DNA of 37,286 nucleotides from Endozoicomonas acroporae (GTDB taxonomy: Bacteria > Pseudomonadota > Gammaproteobacteria > Pseudomonadales > Endozoicomonadaceae): positions 1 to 37,286 of the forward strand of contig NZ_PJPV01000077.1 of NCBI RefSeq assembly GCF_002864045.1, written 5' to 3'. The notes under the pieces were generated by a model, which ran no database searches, was not told the DNA's origin, and saw nothing but the letters and a program-made list of their open reading frames with translations. Below are positions 16,568-24,653 of this stretch, in pieces. The position numbers were made by a program, and so were the translations under genes. Each line of letters begins with the position of its first letter. The stretch's first letter is position 1.

Positions 16568-16587
16568 ATTGTCCTCTATTGTCCTCC
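16568..16587. repeat. Two direct copies of a 10-bp unit
   Basis: ATTGTCCTCT (16568-16577) is followed at once by ATTGTCCTCC (16578-16587), next to the right end of the RAYT unit. It may be part of the recognition region of the element or a small slippage repeat. Confidence 0.5.
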
Positions 16588-16671
16588 ATCCGAATCATGC
16601 CACAGGTATCGGCCCACCTGGCGAAAGATCATAAGGCCCGCTGGCGGCATGAGCTGTTAGCCGCTGAATGA
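16588..16671 (+). pseudogene. C-terminal tail of a gene cut by the RAYT unit
   Basis: The frame reads IRIMPQVSAHLAKDHKARWR and then HELLAAE before a TGA that abuts the photolyase stop on the other strand. It has no start or ribosome binding site and begins right after the RAYT border repeats. The likely explanation is a gene convergent with the photolyase that lost its body when the element entered or when DNA next to it was deleted. The family is not recognised from 28 residues. Confidence 0.4.
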
Positions 16672-17982
16672 TTACGGCATGATAGGCCAGTCAGCCGCAT
16701 CGACACTGTCGAGAGGGTAGGTTTTATGCCCTCCCCAACGGTTGATATAGTGGCCATCAGGATCGAACTGCTGAGCCTGTTTATCCAGATTAAAATGGCG
16801 ACTCCCTCTCGGGTCAGCACCCACGCCCGCCAGATACTGCCAGTTGCCCCAGTTGCTGCCCACGTCATAATCCACCAGCTGCTGCTCAAACCAGGCAGCC
16901 CCGTAGCGCCAGTCCATCCCCAGTTCATGAATAAAGCAGCTGGCCACTATTTGCCGCCCACGGTTGGACAGGTAACCGGTGGCCTGCAGCTCTTTCATGC
17001 AGGCGTTCACAATGGGCCAGGGTGTATTACCGGCGCACCATTTCTGAAACCGTTCCGGATAAAAGCAGGACAACCGGCACTTATCCCGGATGCCTCTGGA
17101 TGAAAACAGCCGAACACCATGCTTCAGGGCGTACCATTGGAAATATTCACGCCACAGCAATTCAAATTGAATCCAGTAGGTGGATTCATTGGCCATAATC
17201 AATGACTCATAATGCCTGAGTGCCTGGAAAATCTGCCGGGCGGAGAGACAGCCATGGGCCAGCCAGGGTGAAAATTTGGTTGAGGTCTCCCAACCCTGCA
17301 AGGCGTTTCGCGTCTCTTTATAGGTGGTTGGCTGCAGCGCTGAGAAATAGTGCTTCAGATGCTCTGCCCCTGCCGTTTCACCACCAGTAAACGGGCTGTT
17401 GGTTTTGGCCCTTGCCGGTAACCTGTCAGAATGGTAATTCAAACCGGGCATGGGCCCTGGCATGATATCCGGTGCGGTTGCGGCTTCGGTGATGAGCAGA
17501 TTTTCGACGTGCTTTCGGAACTGAGTAAATGTTTCCGGCAGCTCGTCCAGGGCAAATGGCAGATCGTTCTGGTGGAAGAGCGTAAATGTTTCAACTTCAT
17601 TGAAGGTGACTGCCGGGAAGTTCTGTTTGAGACTTTGCCAATAGGCACTCTCCTGAAAACCCGTATTACGGCTGCGATAGACCGCATCGATTTTATGGGC
17701 TTTCAGCATTTGTTCGATTGCTTGATACGGACTTTGTAAACGCACCAACAGTTTTTGCCGTCGCTGTTCAAGCTGTGATTCAAGCTGTTGAATACTCTCC
17801 CACAGGAAACGCCAGCGATGCTCGCCCATCACCCTTGACTGGTAACGGCCTGGCTTAAACCAGGCAGAGTCAACACAATAGACACACACCAGATGTTTAC
17901 AACTGGCAGCGGCCTGCATCAAGGCCCGGTTATCACTCAGCCTCAAATCATTGGTAAACAGAAACAGCGTTGTTCCCTGCAA
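16672..17982 (-). CDS. Cryptochrome/photolyase, DASH type
   Basis: 436 aa. The N-terminal alpha/beta photolyase domain (LFLFTNDLRLSDNRAL) is followed by the FAD-binding helical domain. The C-terminal signature VGSNWGNWQYLAGVGADPRG and RHFNLDKQAQQFDPDG are diagnostic of CRY-DASH proteins, which repair cyclobutane dimers in single-stranded DNA and may sense light. It probably starts at a TTG (17982), since GGAGGG lies 8 nt upstream and no in-frame ATG is available. It is divergent from the lipocalin gene across 213 bp; photolyase and Blc genes often share light-responsive regulation in marine bacteria (family knowledge), but I see no certain operator here. Confidence 0.9.
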   Translation of the reverse strand: MQGTTLFLFTNDLRLSDNRALMQAAASCKHLVCVYCVDSAWFKPGRYQSRVMGEHRWRFLWESIQQLESQLEQRRQKLLVRLQSPYQAIEQMLKAHKIDAVYRSRNTGFQESAYWQSLKQNFPAVTFNEVETFTLFHQNDLPFALDELPETFTQFRKHVENLLITEAATAPDIMPGPMPGLNYHSDRLPARAKTNSPFTGGETAGAEHLKHYFSALQPTTYKETRNALQGWETSTKFSPWLAHGCLSARQIFQALRHYESLIMANESTYWIQFELLWREYFQWYALKHGVRLFSSRGIRDKCRLSCFYPERFQKWCAGNTPWPIVNACMKELQATGYLSNRGRQIVASCFIHELGMDWRYGAAWFEQQLVDYDVGSNWGNWQYLAGVGADPRGSRHFNLDKQAQQFDPDGHYINRWGGHKTYPLDSVDAADWPIMP

Positions 17983-18195
17983 GAGCCATACCCTCCAAAT
18001 TTTTTAGCGCCAATACCTGTTTGTACGTTAATTTTCCCAAACCACGGCAAACCGTGCTCAACTTCAGATAACTCCATGTAATTTATGAAATTTATTGTCG
18101 CACTATTAAATACATCAAATCTGTTTTGGTATTATGTCCTCTCAGGTAAAGTGAAGAACTTTATTATGTGGGATGTATTGAAATAAGGATAAAAC

Positions 18196-18732
18196 GTGTT
18201 GAAAGCCATTAAAATTCTGTCACTGATAGCACTGCTGACGGGCTGTACAGGAATACCCGAAGGCGTTACACCGGTAAAGCCATTTGAGGTTAACCGCTAT
18301 GTTGGAAAATGGTATGAGATAGCCAGGCTGGATCATCGATTTGAGCGAGGCCTTTCCCATATCACCGCAGAATACTCAAGCAACCCTGATGGCAGTATTC
18401 AGGTCATCAACTCAGGTTACTCTGCTGAGGCAGGTGAACGTAAGCAGGCCGAAGGCAAGGCAAAATTTGTCAGAGAAGCTGACGAGGGATATCTGAAAGT
18501 CTCTTTTTTTGGCCCCTTCTACGGCTCCTACATTATTTTCGAGCTTGATCAGAAAGGCTATGAATACGCCTTTATCTCAGGAAATGGCAAAGATTATCTC
18601 TGGCTGCTGGCCAGAACGCCTACCGTCAGTGATCAGGTTAAATCGGACTTTATCAACAAAGCCAAAGCACTTGGGTTTGCTACTGAGCAATTGATCTTTG
18701 TGGATCAGTCCTCTCCAATAGCACCTATTTAA
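18196..18732 (+). CDS. blc: Outer-membrane lipoprotein lipocalin (Blc type)
   Basis: 178 aa with a lipoprotein signal ending LLTGC (Cys17 lipidated), so it is anchored in a membrane, usually the outer one. Lipocalin motif 1 is present as VGKWYEIARLDHRFERGL, and FGPFYGSYIIFELD, YEYAFISG and YLWLLARTP follow in the order usual for Blc. These proteins bind fatty acids or lysophospholipids and are induced under membrane stress. The start is a GTG (18196), with AAGGA a little upstream. Complete length for the family. Confidence 0.9.
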   Translation: MLKAIKILSLIALLTGCTGIPEGVTPVKPFEVNRYVGKWYEIARLDHRFERGLSHITAEYSSNPDGSIQVINSGYSAEAGERKQAEGKAKFVREADEGYLKVSFFGPFYGSYIIFELDQKGYEYAFISGNGKDYLWLLARTPTVSDQVKSDFINKAKALGFATEQLIFVDQSSPIAPI

Positions 18733-19210
18733 CATTCCGCAGGGAAGCAGTGTATATCCATGGAATGCCATCACCGCTCTCATGTGGATAAGACTGTCCA
18801 TAGGTAAATTTGCTGGTTGGCCTCAACCCTGCTGACACCATAATAAAGGTGCCTGCCTGATCCATCCGGATAAAATACGACGACAGACAGGTGTACAGAC
18901 TTGGGTGTGTGTGCTTTTTCATATCCGTACCCTGCTGGCCTGTCTGGAAGCAGGTGTGCCTCTGAAAATACACAACAAATCGCTACGTGTTTACCTATCT
19001 TAATCCCCCTGATTCATTACTGGTGCCGCATTTTTATACCATTGTCGTTTAGCATCCCCCTCAATTCACAAATACATGTAAATCATGAAACCGATTGCAG
19101 AAACCCGTTCCATTTTGCAGCCTAAGTATGAGATGTTGTTTATTGATTGGTGCTGGGCTTGATACTAACATTGCCCACCTTTTTAAGTTGCTGTGTTTTT
19201 TGGGGTATCC
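18733..19210. other. 480-bp intergenic stretch before chiA
   Basis: A minus-strand frame (18725-18973) is probably chance. I see no terminator after the lipocalin gene. The right part should contain the chitinase promoter, and the region is AT-rich there (19020-19200). No catabolite-repression site or chitin-regulator site could be assigned by eye. Confidence 0.4.
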
Positions 19211-21826
19211 ATGATCAGAAAAACAAAACTGGCATTCATTCTAGGAAGTATGATTGCTTCTGCCGCTGCTCAGGCAGCTCTGCCGCCCACGCCAGTCCTC
19301 GGTTGGGGAGATCACAAATATGCATTGGTGGAGGTCAGCCAGTCTGCTGTCGCTTATAAGGAACTGGTGACGGTTAATGACGAGGTGAATATTGAGGTAA
19401 GCTGGGATTTGCCCTGGGGCACAGCAGCGGACACTGAAGCTAAAATATTATTTGATGGTGACGTACAGTGGACCGGCACTGCTGGCGCAAAACAGGCATC
19501 ATTCCCTATGTCCAAAGGTGGTAAGTGGGACATGACGCTGCAGTTTTGCAATGGCAGCGGCTGCTCCACCTCAGCACCCAAACCAGTAGTGGTTGCTGAT
19601 ACCGATGGTGCTCATCTGGAGGCTCTGCCGGTTTCCTGGACAGAGTTCCATAAACCTTATGAGAATAAAACCGGCAAAGTGATGGGTACCTATTTTGTTG
19701 AGTGGTCGGTTTATGGTCGTAACTATCCCTTTGATAAGGTACCAGTGCAGAATCTGACCCATATTCTCTACGGCTTTATTCCTATCTGCTCTGAACAGCA
19801 TAATGACTCACTGAAATCGATTGATGGTTCCTGGGGAGCCCTGCAAAATGCCTGTGCCGGTACCCCGGAGTTTGAAGTGGTCATTCATGATCCATGGGCC
19901 GCCTTGCAAAAAGGCTTTAGTCAGGAAGGTGCTTCTTCCTGGAGTGATCCGTACAAAGGCAACTATGCGGCGATGATGGCGGCGAAAAAGACCAATCCGG
20001 ACCTTAAAATCCTGCCATCCATTGGTGGCTGGACGCTGAGTGATCCCTTCCACCAGTTCCATGATGAAACGAACCGGAGAACATTCGTTAATTCTGTCGA
20101 GAAGTTCCTGCGCACCTGGAAGTTCTTTGATGGTGTGGACATCGACTGGGAGCACCCGGGTGGTAAAGGTGCAAATCCATCGCTGGGTAATCCTGAAACC
20201 GATGGTCCACTGTATGTCACCCTGATGAAAGAGCTGCGTCAAATGCTGGACAGGCTGGAAGCTGAAACCGGCCGGGAATACCAGCTGACCTCCGCCATGA
20301 ACGCTGGCAAAGATAAAATTGATGTGGTCAATTATAAACAGGTGAGCCCTTACCTGGATTACCTCTTTGCCATGACCTATGACTTTTACGGTGCATTTAA
20401 TGTCACCAATCTTAACCACCATACCGGGTTGTATGAGTCATCCATGAACGATATGGGGGAAAACCGCTACTTCAGCCACAACGGTATTCAGGAGTACGTC
20501 AAGTCAGGTATTGATCACGACAAAATTGTTCTGGGTGTTGCGCTTTACGGCCGTGGCTGGGCAGGTGTCAGTAACCTGAAGGAGGCTGGTAATCCGTTCA
20601 GTGGTACTGCTACCGGTGGTATCAACGGCACCTGGGAAAAGGGCGTGCTGGATTATCGTGATATTTATGAGAATCACGGTGAAGCCCAAGGCTTTGTCTA
20701 TGGCTATGATCAGCAGGCCGAGGCACCTTACCTGTGGAAGGAGTCAACCGGTGAGCTGATCACCTACGATGATCCTTCATCGATTCAGGCCAAGGGGCAA
20801 TATGTGCTTGATAACAATATGGCGGGCCTGTTCTCCTGGGAAATTGATGCGGATAACGGCATGCTCACCAATGCCATGCACGAGTCCCTGGGGCATGGAG
20901 AAGGAACCACCGAGCCCGGAAACCGCGCACCGGTGGCACGGGCAGGGGCTGATCAATCCGTCGTTGGTCCGGTGGCAGTCACCCTGGATGGCAGTAGTTC
21001 CTTCGATCCAGATAGAGATGCCATTACTTATCAATGGCAGCAGACAGTTGGCGATCCGTTAACACTGGCTGATGCAACCGCTGAAACAACGACGATTGTC
21101 GTACCGAGGGTAGATGCAGAAAAGCAGTACACCTTTACTCTGACGGTTACTGATGTAGAAGGTTTGTCAAACACCGATAGCGTGGTGATTACCAATAAAC
21201 CGGAGCAACTTAACACAGCCCCTGCGGTGACTATCTCCCCAACGACTTATGTTGATGAGCAGACCCTGTTTACCTTGACTGCCAACGCCCGGGATGCCGA
21301 TAACGATATTCTGACGTACAGCTGGAGCGTACCGTCAGTGTTCACCATCCTTTCTGAGCTGGAAAACACCCTGGAGCTTAAGGCTCCTGCTGTTGATGCC
21401 AGCGAAACCCACAACATTGTGGTTACTGTTTCGGATGGCGATGCCCAAGCCAGTGCAACCACCGTTGTTCACGTTGAGAACGTTGCCGGGGTGATACCTC
21501 CGGGCGACTGTGATGTGACTGATCCCAATGCCAGCAACTATCCGTCGTGGGATGCTGCCACAATCTACACCACAGAAACGGTCAGCCATAAAGGCCTGGT
21601 GTATAAAGCCAAATGGTGGGTACAGGGTTCGGAGCCTTCACCCTCCAACGAAGCCTGGCAGCTGATCAGTGATGTTGAGCTTGGCTGGCAGTCCGGTATT
21701 GGCTATAACGGTGGTGCCCAGGTCAACCACAACGGTCTGCGCTGGGAAGCTAAATGGTGGAGCAAAGGGGACGAGCCCGGAGTGGTCGATGTGTGGGTAA
21801 ATTTTGGACCTTCAACCTGTGACTGA
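19211..21826 (+). CDS. chiA: Secreted GH18 chitinase, ChiA type
   Basis: 871 aa from the ATG at 19211 (GGGG 5 nt upstream); a longer GTG start at 19193 would spoil the signal peptide. Signal peptide 1-22 (cleavage after AQA). Residues 23-135 are the ChiA N-terminal fibronectin-like domain (GWGDHKYALVEVSQSAVAYK). The GH18 barrel is about 140-560, with the catalytic motif DGVDIDWE (Glu314, nearly the position in Serratia ChiA). Then come two PKD/Ig-like domains (about 575-765) and two CBM5/12 chitin-binding modules at the end (AKWWVQGSEP and AKWWSKGDEP). An endo- or processive chitinase secreted to crystalline chitin. The next chitinase follows 190 bp later in the same direction. Confidence 0.93.
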   Translation: MIRKTKLAFILGSMIASAAAQAALPPTPVLGWGDHKYALVEVSQSAVAYKELVTVNDEVNIEVSWDLPWGTAADTEAKILFDGDVQWTGTAGAKQASFPMSKGGKWDMTLQFCNGSGCSTSAPKPVVVADTDGAHLEALPVSWTEFHKPYENKTGKVMGTYFVEWSVYGRNYPFDKVPVQNLTHILYGFIPICSEQHNDSLKSIDGSWGALQNACAGTPEFEVVIHDPWAALQKGFSQEGASSWSDPYKGNYAAMMAAKKTNPDLKILPSIGGWTLSDPFHQFHDETNRRTFVNSVEKFLRTWKFFDGVDIDWEHPGGKGANPSLGNPETDGPLYVTLMKELRQMLDRLEAETGREYQLTSAMNAGKDKIDVVNYKQVSPYLDYLFAMTYDFYGAFNVTNLNHHTGLYESSMNDMGENRYFSHNGIQEYVKSGIDHDKIVLGVALYGRGWAGVSNLKEAGNPFSGTATGGINGTWEKGVLDYRDIYENHGEAQGFVYGYDQQAEAPYLWKESTGELITYDDPSSIQAKGQYVLDNNMAGLFSWEIDADNGMLTNAMHESLGHGEGTTEPGNRAPVARAGADQSVVGPVAVTLDGSSSFDPDRDAITYQWQQTVGDPLTLADATAETTTIVVPRVDAEKQYTFTLTVTDVEGLSNTDSVVITNKPEQLNTAPAVTISPTTYVDEQTLFTLTANARDADNDILTYSWSVPSVFTILSELENTLELKAPAVDASETHNIVVTVSDGDAQASATTVVHVENVAGVIPPGDCDVTDPNASNYPSWDAATIYTTETVSHKGLVYKAKWWVQGSEPSPSNEAWQLISDVELGWQSGIGYNGGAQVNHNGLRWEAKWWSKGDEPGVVDVWVNFGPSTCD

Positions 21827-21862
21827 TCATTTACGACCTTTTCATTTTAATCTGTAAGTAGT

Positions 21863-21895
21863 TGGCACTGGCTTATGCTGGTGCCATTGCTTTTT
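21863..21895 (+). terminator. Terminator after chiA
   Basis: TGGCAC (21863-21868) pairs with GTGCCA (21881-21886), with further GC-TTAT-GC pairing inside, followed by TTGCTTTTTC. It lies 37 bp after the stop and suggests that the second chitinase has its own promoter. Confidence 0.65.
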
Positions 21896-22015
21896 CATCG
21901 AAGTCTACCCTGACCTTTTTCGATAATTTGTGATCGGATCCTTATGTTGCTCTTGTCTTATAAATCAAAAGCCTATAAAAACTGCTGGCAAATAAAATGT
22001 GTAAGGAACAGAAAT

Positions 22016-24205
22016 TTGTTTAAGCGTAAATTATTACAACTGGCTACTTCTGCGGTACTGGCGGGAATAGTTGTGACTGCACAGGCTAACGGTTCGGCCA
22101 TGGTTAATCCGGACAGTGGCGTTGTGGTGGGCTACTGGCACAACTGGTGCAATGGCTCCGGCTATCAGGGCGGGAACGCTCCCTGTGTGAAACTGGACCA
22201 GGTTGACCCAATGTACAATGTGGTCAACGTCTCGTTTATGAAAGTGTACGACACAGCTGCAGGTCGTATTCCGACGTTCCATCTGGACCCGGCCATTAGT
22301 CTTACTGAGCAGCAGTTTATTGACCAGATTGCTGAACTGAATAATCAGGGCCGTTCTGTGCTGATCGCCCTCGGTGGTGCTGATGCGCACATTGAACTGC
22401 GGGCCGGTGATGAGCAGCCTTTTGCGGATGAGATTATCCGACTGACCGACTACTACGGCTTTGATGGTCTGGATATCGATCTGGAACAGGCCGCCGTTAC
22501 CGCAGCAGATAACCAGACGGTAATTCCAGCAGCGCTTCGTATTGTAAAAGATCATTACAAGGCGCAGGGTAAAAACTTCCTGATTACCATGGCTCCGGAG
22601 TTTCCTTACCTTGTAGACAGTGGTAAGTACGTTCCCTACATCGATAACCTGGAAGGTTACTACGACTGGATCAACCCGCAGTTTTATAATCAGGGTGGCG
22701 ATGGTATATGGATTGATGGGGTTGGCTGGATTGCCCAGAACAACGATGCCTTAAAAGAAGAGTTTATTTATTACATGGCGGACTCACTGGTAAACGGCAC
22801 CCGTGGTTTTCATCAGATTCCACATTCCAGGTTGGTTTTCGGCATCCCATCCAGTAATGATGCCGCAGCTACCGGTTTTGTCAAAGACCCTCAGGATCTA
22901 TACAACGCTTTCAAACGCCTTGATTCACAGGGGCAGGGCCTGCGCGGTGTGATGACCTGGTCGATAAACTGGGATATGGGCACCGATGCCTCCGGTAACG
23001 CCTATAACGAGCAGTTTGTTAAAGACTATGGCCCGTTTATCCACAGCAACTCTCCAACGCCTCCACCGGTTGACGGCAAGCCGGTCTTGAAAGGCGTTCA
23101 GAATGTCCGTGTTCTCCATGGCTCTGACTTTGATGCCATGGTCGGCGTCAATGCCATTGATAATGAAGATGGCGACCTGACTGGCGAAATTCGCATCGAT
23201 GGTTATGTAGATACCCATGAGATTGGCACCTATGCCCTCACTTATCGTGTAACGGACAGTGATGGTCATACAACGTCTGCCGTCCGTTCTGTGGAAGTGT
23301 TCAGCCTGAAGCCGGTTTTCTCCGGTGTTGATAATTCGATCATCCCGCTAAATACCCTGTTTGATGAAATGGCAGGGGTTACGGCTATGGATGCAGAAGA
23401 CGGTGATCTGACAACCACAATCCGGATATCTGGTTCTGTCAATACATCTGTCGTTGACGTTTATACCTTGAACTATTCCGTAACCGACAGTGCGGGCCAG
23501 ACAGTTTCCGCTGAGCGGAAAGTCACCGTATCGGACGGCACCAGCTGCGCCAATCCCTGGGATGCTGGCACCATCTATTTGCAAGGGGATGAGGTCTCTC
23601 ATAACGGGGCTCTGTGGCAGTCAGGCTGGTGGACCCAGGGTGAAGAGCCCGGTACCACCGGAGAGTGGGGCGTATGGCAAAAAGTCTCTGACAGTTCTTG
23701 TGGTGGCAGTCAGCCTGATGCTGACGCTGAAATCACGGTTTCCGGCGTCACTACTGAATATACAGCGGTCGATGGTCAGGTAAGCCTGTCGCTGCAGATT
23801 ACCGTGAATGAAGCTATGAACCTGAATGCAGTTATCACTGACTCAAACGGAAGTGTGGTCAGTAATACCAGCCTTTCCGTCACCGAAAACAGTAATCTGA
23901 CCATGATCATCAGTAATGCGGAAGCGGGCCGTTATACCCTGAACGTAAACGGAACCACTGCAGATGGTGAAACAGCAAGCTACGAGGCGGGCTTTACGGT
24001 TAAAGTAGACGGCGGCGTAACACCACCTCCGGGTGAGTATCCACTGTATGATGCCAATGCCAGCTATGCAGCGGGCGATATTGTTGTTGGCAGTGATCAT
24101 GCCCTGTACGAGTGTAAGCCATGGCCTTACACCGCCTGGTGTTCAAATCCGGCCTATGCGCCAGCCAGCAGCCAGTACTGGCAGGATGCCTGGATCAGGC
24201 CGTAA
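22016..24205 (+). CDS. Secreted GH18 chitinase, second type
   Basis: About 729 aa from a TTG at 22016: AAGGA lies 7 nt upstream and a clean signal peptide (MFKRKLLQLATSAVLAGIVV, cleavage after AQA24) begins there. An ATG at 21944 would add 24 residues ahead of it. The GH18 domain is about 30-345 (GYWHNW, then DGLDIDLE with the catalytic Glu157), of the ChiC/ChiD-like subgroup and distinct from the ChiA type. Then come a proline linker, two Ig-like domains of DUF5011/HYR type (GVNAIDNEDGDLTGEIRIDG and its repeat), a CBM5/12 module (SGWWTQGEEPG), another Ig-like domain, and a C-terminal CBM5-like module (YECKPWPYTAWCS). Complementary to the ChiA-type enzyme in chitin breakdown. Confidence 0.9.
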   Translation: MFKRKLLQLATSAVLAGIVVTAQANGSAMVNPDSGVVVGYWHNWCNGSGYQGGNAPCVKLDQVDPMYNVVNVSFMKVYDTAAGRIPTFHLDPAISLTEQQFIDQIAELNNQGRSVLIALGGADAHIELRAGDEQPFADEIIRLTDYYGFDGLDIDLEQAAVTAADNQTVIPAALRIVKDHYKAQGKNFLITMAPEFPYLVDSGKYVPYIDNLEGYYDWINPQFYNQGGDGIWIDGVGWIAQNNDALKEEFIYYMADSLVNGTRGFHQIPHSRLVFGIPSSNDAAATGFVKDPQDLYNAFKRLDSQGQGLRGVMTWSINWDMGTDASGNAYNEQFVKDYGPFIHSNSPTPPPVDGKPVLKGVQNVRVLHGSDFDAMVGVNAIDNEDGDLTGEIRIDGYVDTHEIGTYALTYRVTDSDGHTTSAVRSVEVFSLKPVFSGVDNSIIPLNTLFDEMAGVTAMDAEDGDLTTTIRISGSVNTSVVDVYTLNYSVTDSAGQTVSAERKVTVSDGTSCANPWDAGTIYLQGDEVSHNGALWQSGWWTQGEEPGTTGEWGVWQKVSDSSCGGSQPDADAEITVSGVTTEYTAVDGQVSLSLQITVNEAMNLNAVITDSNGSVVSNTSLSVTENSNLTMIISNAEAGRYTLNVNGTTADGETASYEAGFTVKVDGGVTPPPGEYPLYDANASYAAGDIVVGSDHALYECKPWPYTAWCSNPAYAPASSQYWQDAWIRP

Positions 24206-24385
24206 TGGTTAATCAGCAGTAAGTAACATCCAGAGGGGTAAATAACTCAGGTTAAGCTTAAACCACTTAGAGAGGCACGGAGAAAAGCAAAAAGCATTTC
24301 TCCTGTCGCTCCGGGGCAAAACAAAGGAAATTATTCAGGCTCCTAGCCATTTTGCAACACCTCAAGTGCGATTCTTGGCAGCCGG

Positions 24386-24640
24386 ATGGGGCTTTCAGAC
24401 ATCATTCGTGACAGTAAAGTTGAGCCACAAAAAACCGCCAGCACCATCCGGGTTCACGACTTCCTGGGGCAGAAGTCCATCTCTGAAGCGGATGTAATGG
24501 TGTTGATTCACTGGGGTGTCAAAGAGATCCTGCTCAGTCAGAGAACCATTATCTCACTGCTGGCTGGGGATCTGCTGAAACAGGAAGGCATTATAATGAT
24601 AATTTGGCAAAATAAGGAAAATACCAATCGTGCTTTTTAA
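24386..24640 (+). pseudogene. Fragment of a eut/microcompartment-type gene
   Basis: 84 aa: the middle reads LGQKSISEADVMVLIHWGVK, then EILLSQRTIISLLAGDLLKQ and EGI. The pattern ISExDVxxLIxxGxKEIxLxxxTIITPLAxDLL is like the segment at the start of EutQ/EutT-type microcompartment proteins (family knowledge from memory, not searched). It would fit with eutH and eutA relics 9 kb to the right on the same strand. It ends in unrelated sequence. It has no convincing ribosome binding site. Confidence 0.35.
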
Positions 24641-24653
24641 CTCCCATGAGGAG

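Noticed and set aside
18725..18973. Minus-strand open frame of 82 codons after the lipocalin gene
   Set aside because: No ribosome binding site or family resemblance, and it overlaps the end of the lipocalin gene; could not be supported.
19808..20422. Long minus-strand frame inside chiA
   Set aside because: Shadow of the GH18 coding sequence; no independent start signal or protein family.
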